DNA of 64,000 nt from Pleodorina starrii. Taxonomy: Eukaryota; Chlorophyta; Chlorophyceae; Chlamydomonadales; Volvocaceae. Numbering within the stretch: position 1 is the stretch's first letter; each line of letters begins with the position of its first letter. Below the pieces are notes generated by a model that was not told where the DNA came from, did no database searches, and saw nothing but the letters and a program-made list of their open reading frames with translations. Positions 10,288-20,034 of the stretch are shown here, in pieces. Location: contig BRXU01000051.1 of the NCBI GenBank assembly GCA_030267565.1, forward strand, positions 310,001 to 374,000, written 5' to 3'. A program made the position numbers and the translations under genes.

Positions 10288-12397
10288 CTACTGGGCGGCA
10301 CATGTACGGCACCCAAACCCTAGTCTGGCCCGCCCACCCCCTCCAGAGTCCAGACCCGCCCCAAACCCCCCACCCCCACCCGTCGCTCGCTGCGCCGGCG
10401 TCCTGCCCGCCTTGTCCTCCGACGTGGCCGCCTCCGGGCAGCTGTCTAGAATCAGCCGACACACCTCCGCATGGCCCTGAGGTGCCGGCAAGGCGGGGCG
10501 ATGAAGGCCGGGATGGGGTGGGGTGAGAAATGAAGGCCGGGGTATGGCGGGGCGGGCCGGGGCGGAGCGGGGTAACGGGTGAAGGGAAAAAGGCGAACAT
10601 GCGATGTTCTCAAAAGCGAACTTGGCGGCGAAGAAGCGACATGCATGACGACCGAGGTGAAACCCGAACCCCACCCCTTATCCTATATCCTAAGGACAAC
10701 ACCGCAAAAACCCACCGCACCCCTTAAAGAAAGCACTGCGCCCCACCCACCGCAGCTGAAAGAAAGCCCCACCAGCCCCACCAGCCCCACCAGCCCCACC
10801 AGCCCCACCAGCCCCACCTGCGTCGCCGCCTTGTGCAGAGCCGTCTCCCGGTCGCAGTCCGCAGCGAGGGGGTCCGCACCCGCTGCCAGCCTGCAGGTGT
10901 ACGAGAATGTAATGCGTGTGAGTGTGAATGCAGGTGTACGCGAGTACGGTACACCGCCGCCGGGGAGTAAAGGGAGGAGAGGGGACGGGAGGAGAAGGGA
11001 GGGGAGGAGAAGGGAGGAGAAGGGAGGGCAGGGGGAGGAGCTGCTCGCTAAAACGTAGACTGCGAAACTCGGTACCGGTTGCGGCAGCCAGTCGCCCCCA
11101 TTGAAAGGGCAGGGCAGGGCAGGGCAGGGCAGGGCAGGGCAGGGCAGGGCAGGGCAGGGCAGGGCAGGGCAGGGCAGGGCAGGGAAGGCGTGGTTGGGGT
11201 GCGGCTAGAGTGCCCCCAACATAACCATTTAAAGGCAACATAACCTACTCAATATTGATACACGGCCGCACACACCACCACAAAGCCACCACAAAGCCAC
11301 TACACCACCACTCACAGCCTCCGGACCACGTGTGTGTGGCCCTGCAGTGCTGCCCGGTGGAGGGGAGTGGCGCCCATGCCCCGAGTGGCGGCGTTGGGGT
11401 TGGCGCCTGCGGGCACCGACCAGGGGGAGGGAGGAGGGGGGTTGAAGAGTGAATTTGGGTTTTAGGGTTTTTAGGGTTTTAAGGGAGGGGGGAAGGGGGG
11501 TGTTGCCCATACGTGGATACGCCGGAACACGTAGTCGGGGGCAGGGGGGACAGGGAGTGATAAGCTCCTTTATAAAAAGTCGGGGGCAGGGGGGAGTCGC
11601 CCACCGGAACAGGTAGATGATTAAGGGGGGAGGGGGTGGAAGGGAGATGGGGATGGGGAGTGAAAACCGTGGCCATGGCCTGGAGGAGGAACGAAGTAAG
11701 GGGGCCATTGGCGGTAGGGGTAGCGGGACAGAGAGAGCACTGCGGCACAATGTTGCGAGGCATGGTTCCAGGCGTGGTAAAGGAGCAAGAAGGAGGGCGC
11801 GCACGTGTGTGTGTGTGTGTGTGTGTTGGCGGTGGGGGGGGGTGGAGAGGCACGCTGCAGTCTTAACCCCCCCGGACAGGGCTGTCAACGAAGCCAGGCA
11901 CCCAAACATCCCACCGCTCTTGAGCAGCAACTCCACCGCCTCCAGGTGGCCTCCTCGGGCCGCGTAGTGCAGCGGAGTATAGCTGCCGCCTGAGCCAGAA
12001 ACAAGGCCGGGAGCGGAGTGCCGGGGGTTGGGGGGTCCGGGAGGGGGTGAGGTGGGGTAGCTTGGTCGCTTACGGGGGGTGTTGCTTGGTCGCTTACAAG
12101 CGGACGGGCCAATGATCGCTGGGCAGGTGAATTACACCCTTTTGATAAAAGCAATGAAGTTTATTCAGGCGTCCACCGCTGACCTGAGGCACTGTCCCCA
12201 TTGACTGCAGCTGGATTGCGCTGCAGAATCCTGCGCAGCTTGGCCACGTTCCCGTCCTGGGCCGCAGCGCACGCACTCCGAGAAAACTCCATCTCGTCAA
12301 TCGACTGCTCCGTGCCCGTCGCGGTGAGCGCGCAATTGCAGGCATCGCGGGGGCCATGCCCGCAGATGATGGCCCAGCCGGGAACCCCTCCAGACAT
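10288..12397 (-). CDS. ANKRD39: Ankyrin repeat domain-containing protein 39 homologue (about 213 aa, 5 exons)
   Basis: Exons on the minus strand are 12397-12184, 11989-11915, 11406-11316, 10890-10818 and 10476-10288. All junctions keep frame, including ASG/GSYTPLHYAA, LLKSG/ANPNAATRG and HVVRRL/LAAGADPL. The leader IDEMEFSRSACAAAQDGN parallels the EEMDFERG...AALNGD leader of animal ANKRD39. Four ankyrin repeats follow in the same order: TPLHYAARGGHLEAV, TPLHRAALQGHTHVV, TALHKAATQGHAEVC, and EDKAGRTPAQRA at the C-terminus. Animal ANKRD39 is about 183 aa, and the extra length lies in the last 25 residues. A donor-like GGTGGGGG at 10380 could lead to a further, unseen terminal exon. The exact cellular role of this family is unclear; it is a small soluble protein. 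Confidence 0.85.
10766..10818. repeat. 10-bp tandem repeat abutting the exon 4 donor of ANKRD39
   Basis: About five copies of CCACCAGCCC (minus strand GTGGGGCTGG) begin exactly at the 5' splice site CAG|GTGGGG at 10818/10817. Each unit therefore repeats a donor-like GTGGGG. Confidence 0.85.
11106..11184. repeat. (GGGCA)n microsatellite in an ANKRD39 intron
   Basis: About 15-16 perfect copies of the pentamer lie between exons 3 and 4. Confidence 0.95.
11456..11484. repeat. Short interstitial telomere-like array
   Basis: GGGTTTTAGGGTTTTTAGGG followed by TTTTAAGGG resembles the TTTTAGGG telomere unit of Chlamydomonas. It lies in the intron between exons 2 and 3 of ANKRD39. Only three units are present and they are imperfect. 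Confidence 0.55.
11550..11580 (+). repeat. Dispersed short element, truncated copy
   Basis: CAGGGAGTGATAAGCTCC followed by TTTATAAAA matches the first half of the elements at 14551-14604 and 24817-24866. Confidence 0.7.
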
Positions 12398-13613
12398 AAT
12401 TGATCCTGGCTGTGCAACCAAACCTTTACGTTTACTCAAGATTCAGCAAAGAACAACAAAGAATGTGAATACGCGAAGTTGCAAAGTCAGGTTGCGGGCA
12501 ATGCGTTCTAGATCGCGACGCGAAGAAGCAGAGCACAGCTCTTGAACGGCTTGGTCCATAAAGAAGTCACACAAGCATTCTGAAAGTTCGGTTCATCCGA
12601 GCCGAACTGCTTACAGTACCGAACTACCGATCCACGGCTAACCGTAATCCTCGAACGACAACTGTCAACGATATCAACGGCATCGGCAGTCGGCACTCGG
12701 CAGCTGTGTAGGCAGTGCAACTCGGCACCAGACATTCGCAACCGTCCAATTACGGTTTGCGACGATACGAGCTGCGAGCCTGCGACGCCGGGCATGCTGC
12801 AAGCAAGTGCGATGTACGGAAGTCCCCGTGAGGTGACTCCGTGCGGCGCGGCACGCCAAGCGAGAGGAAAGGCGAGACCTAGCTTTCCGTTCGTACAAGA
12901 CGAACGCGTGCTGCAGCCATTTGCATTCCATGAACTGGCGCCGAGTGAGCGGTTGCCGCTTGAAGGACAGCAAGAGCAGGACCAGAAGAGCGATCCCTTC
13001 CGTTGCGTCGCGTCTTCACTCCCTACCAGACCCTACTGTCAGGCCCCATGGTGCCATGGACGTCCTGGCATGACGTGGCATGATCCACCCCCGACACCCC
13101 TGCCCGACACTTATCAGCTCCTTGGTCTCTACCTCCTCTGTCCTTTGCAACGAGTCACGGTGCACGACCGAGACGCCTGGCTCAGCTTCCGGTGGCGTGT
13201 GTAGTAAACTAGTAATGGTGCGTTTAGCATGGTAAAATAAATATATTAAATCAAAATGTAAACGCATTCATGTCTACGGCTCGGCAAACACAACAACACT
13301 CACGGCCACCCACACACAAACACACACACGCACGCTGCCGTGACGCACACCAACCACCAACCACCAATCTCCCACCCTCCTCCTCCTCCCCTCTCAACAT
13401 CCTCCCCGTCTTGACTTTTAACATATATACATATTTCTGCCTTCGCCTGTCAGCACATCTCTGTCAGCTTTGCCCCTTTGACCTATCCGACTTAACAGCA
13501 CCACCGTCTCCCAAACGCACGACAGTAGCGTGCATACCCCTAAGACCCCAAAACCAATCCTAAAAGCTCGAACGGAGCTCCCATCAGGCGATGGGACTAC
13601 GACGCACACGTGT
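12398..13613. other. Intergenic: 5' flank of ANKRD39 and 3' flank of the dioxygenase
   Basis: The reading frames on both strands show no domain. 13210-13260 is unusually AT-rich (AAATAAATATATTAAATC) just downstream of the dioxygenase and may include its 3' end. Confidence 0.5.
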
Positions 13614-16600
13614 CTAGCGTGACGGCTCCAGCGGTACTCGCAGCTTCGTGCCCGGAACCAGGATGCCGCCGCGATTGCCGACCTCCAGGGAGCCGTACCT
13701 GTACGACGTGTCGTACATTGCACGCAGGCGCGCGATGGTGGGAGGAGGGGGCGGTCGTTCTGGGTTTGGCTTGGGGTTGGGGCTGGGGCGCTGTCGGGCA
13801 GGGTTCGGGCTTCTTCGAGGGTCCTGTGGTAACCCTGGTTACCACAGGACTTTAAACCCGGGGGGGTGGGGGTGGGGGGAGGAGTGAAGTGTGTGTAACT
13901 GTGTATGTATGTGGTAGGGGGGCGAGATGCACATGCGGGGCGGGGTGAGTGTCACGAACCCCCGCACACCGTCAACCTCGATCCATCCATCGCCCCCGCC
14001 CCCGCCCCCGCCCCCGCCCCCGCCCCCGCCCCCGCCCCCGCCCCCGCCCCCGCCCTCGCCCTCGCCCCCGCCCCCGCCCAGGCCCCCGCCCCCGCCCCCG
14101 CCCAGGCCCCCGCCCCGGCCCCCGCCCCCGCCCCCGCCCGCGCCCCCGCCCCGGCCCGCGCCCCCGCCCCCGCCCCCGCCCCCGCCCCCGCCCCCGCCCC
14201 CGCCCCCGCCCCCGCCCCCGCCCCCGCCCCCGCCCCCGCCCCCGCCCCCGCCCCCGCCCCCGCACCTGGCTGCAAACGCCGGCGGCAGCGGTCTCGCCCC
14301 GGGCACCGCCAGCCACAGCCTCAGCAGGTGCCGCCGCTGTCCTGGCTCGTCCCAGTCCACGAACGCCGTACGGTCGTGCAGCATGTTGTGGTTGTGTACG
14401 AACTGCATGTCGCCGGGTGCCAGACGCATGGATAGGTAGAGGGAGGGGTCGTTGGCCAGGGCGTCGAGGACGTCCAGGGCAGCCACGTCCTGGGGGGGGG
14501 GGTTGCAGGTGTGTGTATGTGGGGGGGGGGGGAGGGGAGGGGGCGGCGGGTCAGGGAGTGATATGCTCCTTTATAAAACAAAGAGTCACTGCGGACGTTG
14601 GGGAGGGGGGGGGCGGGGAGATGTTGCGGGCCGGAGGGGAGGGGCAGTGATCAGGATTCCGGTGTTTAGGTTTATTTTATGGGTTTCAGGGTTTTAGGAT
14701 GTTGAGGGTAGAGAGACAGAGCGGCGTGTGATGTGTGTGTGTGGTGGGGGGGAGGAGTGAGTGAGTGGGAAGCCTGGACTGAATCGAACGCACCACGCCC
14801 CGCCCCCCCCCTCGCCGTTGGTCCTTCGCCGACAGACGCACGAGCGCGGAGACGGCGTAAGCGAGAGCCGAGCGAACAGGCGAGCAGTAAATAAAACCTG
14901 CGAGCCAGCCAGCGAACAAGCCAGCCAGCCAGCGAGCGAGCCAGTCGCACTCCCTCCCTCCCCCGCCACTTACCTCATCCGTCAGCCGCCGCGCCTGAGG
15001 GAAGCGCTGCGCGCTGTCAAAGTACTGCCGCTGGTAGAAGATGGTCAGATGGCCCTGGTGCCTGATCAGGACACACAAGAGGGCATGCAATGCGTGGTGG
15101 TTGCCTGATCAGGACACACAAGAGGGCATGCCATGCGTGGTGGATGCCTGATCAGGACGCACAGAGGACAGACACGGATGCCTGATCAGGACACACTTCA
15201 ATAAACGGACGTCTGTCGGGCCCCTCAGAGAATGCAGACGGGTGCCTGATCAGGACACACAGAGAAGGCAAGTGGATGTCTGCCAGGCCCCTCAGAGAAT
15301 GCAGACGGGTGCCTGATCAGGACACACAGAGAAGGCAAGTGGATGTCTGCCAGGCCCCTCAGAGAATGCAGACGGGTGCCTGATCAGGACACATTCGAAA
15401 ACGCGGATGCGAGGCGGTGGTTGGGGTTCAGAATGCAATGGGTCGCTTCTGGAACGGGTTGCAACACTCTGGGCTTTCCAGGCGAGGGGTGCGGTGGAGG
15501 CCGAGCCTGAGCGGCTGTGGCGGCGGTGGGCCGTGGGCGGCGGCGGCGGCGGTGGTGGGTCTTGTTGCGCCCTGTGGCATCATGTGCCGTGTCCTGCAGC
15601 GCCGTGCAATATAGAATGCCGCGCCTTCCTCCCCCGCCCCCGGCCCCCGCCCCCGCGCCTCTCAGCTACGGAGTCTTTCGCCTGATTACCCCCTAACCCC
15701 AACCCTACCCTCAACCCCCACCCTCAACCCTCAACCCCACCCCCACCCCCACCCTCAGCCCCAGTACCCCACCCCCACTCCCACACCCACCCCACCAGCT
15801 GAACACGGGTATGTCGAAGAACGGCTGCTGCCCCTCCGGCACCTCCCCCCGCCGGTCGTGCGGCATGGGCGCCAGCAGCCGCCTCAGCAGCCCCGGCGCC
15901 TCCCGCCTCAGGGTGTTGAACAGCGAGTCGGCGCTCACCAGCAGAGAGTCCCCTCCCTGGCGCGCCTCACGCAGGCACAGCAGCCCCACCACGTCGCAGC
16001 TGTTGCGGGGCGCGTGTGGGGTGAGGGGGCGTGTGTGCGTTGGGGTGTGCGTGTGTGTATGCCGTACTAAAATGCCGTACCGTACGGAGGCACAGCAGCC
16101 CACCCACGTCGCAGTTGTTGCGGCATGTGTGGGTGTTTGGCGTTTGAGTGAGCGGGTGCGATGGGTTGTTGGAGTCGACATGCTTTTGGGGCCGATAGCC
16201 CCACAGATAAGTACTTTCAGAGTACCCAACATCACTGACGCAAGTCAAAGCAGAGATCCCATACAGAGATCCCCTCCTAAACCCTACTGACTGACACAAA
16301 CCCAGAATCCTCTGGAGTCGACATGCGCACACAAATAAAAGTCGAGTACCCAACCTCATAAACGCAAGCCAAACCAGAGATCCCTGCCCTAAACCCAGAA
16401 TCCCCCAAACGCTACCTGTCCGTGTGGAAGGTCTGGCGCTCGCGCGTCTGGTAGATCCGTACGGCAGGATCCGAGCTGGATAACCCCAGATCCGCCACGT
16501 GTCCGAGCACGTGGCCCTGCGCGTTCTGAGATCGGGCGGATCCTACGTGGCAGCCGATGCCCAGAAACGCAGCGGCAGCCTGTGTGGGTACGGCAAGATA

Positions 16601-17909
16601 CGGTACAGTGCCGTACGGTACGACACGGGCGGTGCGTTGACCAGGGGCGGGGGTCGGGGGTTGGAACACGGGTGGTTCGGGGGGTGCCCGGGGGATGCGG
16701 ACTCGAAGCGTTATGAGTTTCGAGTCCGAGAAAGGGGGCGCCGCGGATAGCAATTGGGAACGTTCACTTCCCAGAAAGGTCGGAATTAAACTTGCAAAGC
16801 CTTGCAAAGCGTTTTAGTAAACTTGCAACCGAGGAACTCAACTTCGGTGGTGGTGTGGTGGTGGTGGTGGTGGTGGTTGTGAGGGGGCGGCGCGGGAGGA
16901 GTGGGGCTAGGGACCAAACACACACGGCGCGGGCGACCGAGTGTACGGTAAACGCGAGCCAATTTCCGGCGGTTGACGGCGGCGTCACAAAGGATGCGGC
17001 CACGAGTCTTAAGGTGACAGAATGCCCCCGTCCCTCCCCCGGGTGCCAGGTCCGCTCGCTGGCGCCCGTCTTCCGCCCCCCCCCTCTCCTTCGTTGCAGT
17101 ATCTCCTTCATTATTCCCCTCCCCGGGCAAGCGGTGAGGAAGACCGCAACGACTCAGCGGTAGGGGGACGGAGGGCGGGAAGGGGACACTAGCCCAGGTG
17201 GTGCGGATTGCAGGCGTGTGTACGGAAATACACAAGTTGTACGACAATACGACAGGATTGAAGTACACACCTGCAGGGGGGAGTATCTCTCCACGGGCAG
17301 TCTCCGCAGCAACGCAAAGCCCCTCCCCTGGAGCAACTCCTCGCGAAGGGCCTGGTGGAGGGGAAGGGAGGGGAGGGGGAGGGGAGGCAGGGCGGAAGGG
17401 GGGTGAGGGAGGGGAGGGGGATGGAAAAGCTGGAGGGGCTTGGGGGCGTTGATATCTGGAGAGATTAGTTTCAAGAATGGTACCCCACAACGGTGGATGC
17501 AGAGGGATAGCGTCCAGGGAGGAAGTCCCCCATGAGACCGCAGCGATGGGACGGAGGCGACTGTGGGTATGTGTGTGTTGGGGGTTATCCACGGGGGGGA
17601 GAAAAAGGGGTTGCTCCAGGGAACGCTCACCAGCAGTTTGGGCCCCAGGGTCGGCAGCGGGAAGTCAGCAGGCGTCAGCCGTACCAGCCGCCGCTGCAGC
17701 GCCTCCGCCGCAGCGGCTCCGCCGTCAGCGCCGTACGGCAGTGCGGCCTCCGCCAGCAGCGCCGCCACCGCGTGTTCCACCTCCGCCACCTCCGTCTCCG
17801 TCAGCAGGACCTCCCACTCGCTCCGCCGCGCGGCCATGTCGGGGCCGCGCCAGGCGGAGGGGCCGGTGCGCGGCGGCGGCAGATCGCCCTCCTGCTCCCC
17901 TCCATCCAT
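13614..17909 (-). CDS. TauD/TfdA-family Fe(II)/2-oxoglutarate dioxygenase (374 aa, 7 exons)
   Basis: Exons on the minus strand are 17909-17631, 17351-17271, 16579-16416, 15999-15796, 15061-14974, 14489-14266 and 13698-13614. Every junction is GT-AG and frame-consistent. The family normally couples 2-oxoglutarate decarboxylation to hydroxylation of a small substrate. Iron ligands are visible: HTD in RQTFHTDSCDVVGLLCL (His172, Asp174) and a distal His in NMLHDRTAFVDW (about His310), with the 2-oxoglutarate-binding Arg expected in RRHLLRLWL. Conserved blocks are GIGCHVGSARSQNAQGH, PEGQQPFFDIPVF, YQRQYFDSAQRFP and VGNRGGILVPGT. Residues 1-93 are an N-terminal extension with a WEVLL helix. ATG 17909 is the first methionine in the open frame; a later one (MAARRSEWE) is possible. 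No targeting signal is obvious. The substrate is unknown; taurine should not be assumed. Confidence 0.88.
13991..14262. repeat. Long CCCCCG hexanucleotide array in the last dioxygenase intron
   Basis: About 45 copies of CCCCCG with a few interruptions (CCAGG, CCCTCG, CGCG). On the transcribed (minus) strand it reads GGGGGC repeats that begin about 4 nt after the exon 6 donor AG|GTGCGG at 14265. Strong G-quadruplex potential in the pre-mRNA. Confidence 0.97.
14551..14604 (+). repeat. Dispersed short element, copy 1
   Basis: TCAGGGAGTGATATGCTCCT, TTATAAAACAAAGAGTCACT and GCGGACGTTG. About 90% identical to the reverse complement of 24817-24866. It lies in a dioxygenase intron. Confidence 0.8.
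15061..15390. repeat. Minisatellite containing a splice acceptor
   Basis: Units of about 33-66 bp each contain the palindrome CCTGATCAGG. Copies of the palindrome lie at about 15061, 15105, 15147, 15180, 15245, 15311 and 15377. The longest unit (containing CAGGCCCCTCAGAGAATGCA) occurs twice in full and once in part. The copy at 15061 supplies the exon 5 acceptor of the dioxygenase (CTGATCAG|G). Confidence 0.9.
16086..16140 (-). pseudogene. Decayed duplicate of dioxygenase exon 4 start
   Basis: The minus strand here encodes NCDVGGLLCLR, close to the SCDVVGLLCLR start of exon 4 (15999). The acceptor CAACAG|C of the real exon reads CAACAAC here, so the AG is lost. It is an intronic partial exon duplication. 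Confidence 0.7.
16168..16384. repeat. Imperfect tandem duplication in a dioxygenase intron
   Basis: GAGTCGACATGC ... GAGTACCCAAC ... AGAGATCCC occurs at about 16168-16260 and again at 16315-16384, followed each time by CCTAAACCC and CCAGAATCC-type words. Confidence 0.7.
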
Positions 17910-20034
17910 CGTTACGGCAGCGTCCTCCGCTGCAGCGATCGAGGGCGTCGCCCGCACCAATGTTGCTGCTCGGCGGTGCGCAGTACCTGATGGCCAATTG
18001 GGAAAGTTCGAGGGAGGAGAGTTTGGGTTTAGGGAGGGGATCTCATTCCATACTGTTTCATGTGCGCGGTGTCGGGCCGGGGGACAGATTTCGGGACAGG
18101 TCAGGTCAGGCTTAGGAGTCGAGGTGGCGGGCAGAGAGTTTAATTGTCATCAACGCATTTACATAATGTGCGTTTTACTATTGATGAATTTGGGGCTTTG
18201 CCGAGCCTCACCGTGTTTGGGCGTGATGCCGGCATGGTTGACGCAACGCGCGATGGCTGCCAAGGACCGCAGCCGGCTTGAGTCTATTAGAGTCCATTTG
18301 TCGCGGGCAGAATGCCGCGCACTATATGTTGTTCTAATTTTCATCTCGACCGGGAATTGGTTCCAGCGCTGGGTTTCCAGTCAAAATCCAAGTGATTCTT
18401 CAGTGATCCTTCTCACAAAATACAGAGCGCGCAGTTCAACGCGTTACTGATGTTAAATTCATAAGCGCTCTGCATCCTGGCCTAGTCAGGCGTCGCGCTC
18501 TGAGACCATTTGTCGCGCTCTGAAACCATTTGTCACGCTCTGAAACCATGAAAGCCCTCGTGCAACGAATCGCAGCAGCCGGAATCTTGCTGCAAACGCT
18601 GCGGGGTCCTGCGGAACATACTGGACCGCAATGCCTACAGTACCGATATTCGCCTGCAGCCGGCAACTCAACGGCAACTGCGGGTCGACCAAGCCGTCCC
18701 AGGCCGTCCCTAGGATGCAGCCTGCTATAACACTGGGCCATGCTTTTTTCACGGCAGGAGCGAGCAGGCCAAAGCCCGTGGCCTTCAAACGCGCGCACCC
18801 TCGCGCACACGCAACTTGCGGGGGTGGGAAGCGTCCCTAGGCACCGTGCGTGGCGTCGTGCGTTGTCACCACAGCCGCCGCCGAGCCGACACATGCAATT
18901 GTCAGGAACTCAATTCGTATTTTTAAAACTCCACCCAACCCCATTGCACTGTCCGCCGCGAGTGCGTCCCCTATACGTATGTCGCCACAGTGCCGCGCTG
19001 CCGCGTTTCGCGCGTTGCCGCTCGTTTTCGCACAGACCTGCCCGCACAGTACCGCTGCCAACGACAGCAGTCTCAACAGTGAGTCAGGAGGCCGCTGCGT
19101 CGGGTCTGTGCCTCTCTCGGCTAGTTGAAAGCTCGCCGCAATGGTGCTTAATAGCGCGCCGGCCTCCAGCGAAGATGACCCCCTGCTCTACGGTATCTTT
19201 TTCTAAGCCCCTGCTCTTGTTCGCTCGACTGGGCTCGACAGACAGATCACCGCCCGCGCGTCGTCGACCCAGCACGAACCAGCACGCGCCGGCAATCCCA
19301 ACTGCACTCGCGCCTTACCGCCTCTCCTGCAAGCCTAGGCCGCGCGAAGGAAACCGATCCGTCGCGCGGAGAAAACCGAGCCGCCACATCGCGATAATGA
19401 GTAGACTTGCTCGCAAACCATCGGTCGCCAAGTCTATATAGGCTATACCTTTGTTTACGCCTCGGCATAACAAGCTTGTCCAGCCCGAGAAGCCCCATCC
19501 GAGGCGCCCGTCTGCAACCCGGGCAGCCGCTGCGACGACCGCTGAACTTTCATCACCGCCAAAACCACCGCCAAATCCCAAACAATGCTTGGGTGTCTGG
19601 ACGGGCGCATGCGGATTGATCGATTTATCGATACAGTGCGTCGGCCCGTTGCTGACCCGCGGGAGGTTCCGACCCGTTCTGGCCTCCACCGGAGCCAACT
19701 GGAGCTCGTCGTAAAGAAGAAGATGAAGACGGAGAAGAACGTCTGGGGCTCCAGAACGGGCCGTCACGAGTGACAGCAACTGCCGGTGCGGCCGCACGAA
19801 CGATGGGGTTCCAGAAGGGGCCGGCCAACGACTGTCGGTGCGGCCGCACGAACGATGGGGCCGAAACAACTTGGCAACAACTGCCGGTGCGGCCGTGGCT
19901 ACCGCCTCTGCGGCTACCGCCGACACGAGGGAGGGTGCTGGTCTGCAGTCGGCAGGCCCGTGAGGTTCTGAGTTGACTCAGAATGCGCCAGCGCAGGAGG
20001 ATCCCTAGTGGTCCCTCATTGTAACTCTCGCATC
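17910..20034. other. Upstream region of the dioxygenase and 3' flank of the membrane-protein gene
   Basis: No gene is supported. 18491-18550 holds three 20-bp tandem repeats (TGTCGCGCTCTGAAACCATT). The palindromic block GGTGCGGCCGCACGAACGAT recurs at 19787 and 19838. Minus-strand frames near 18490-18790 and 18840-19076 have some protein-like stretches but no start, domain or splice support. Confidence 0.4.
18491..18550. repeat. Three 20-bp tandem repeats
   Basis: CGTCGCGCTCTGAGACCATT followed by two near-identical copies. Partial extra similarity may exist upstream. Confidence 0.9.

Noticed and set aside
13839..14486. Poly-Gly read-through of dioxygenase exon 6
   Set aside because: The frame runs into the G5C intron array. 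A good donor at 14265 and a matching exon at 13698 show that splicing is correct.
15061..15390. CRISPR-like regular repeats
   Set aside because: Units are of unequal length, contain no unique spacers and lie in a eukaryotic intron; it is a minisatellite.
15690..15790. CCCTAACCC-type telomeric array
   Set aside because: Irregular CCCCAACCCT/CCCTCAACCC words without the TTTTAGGG unit; it is a C-rich intronic polypyrimidine tract.
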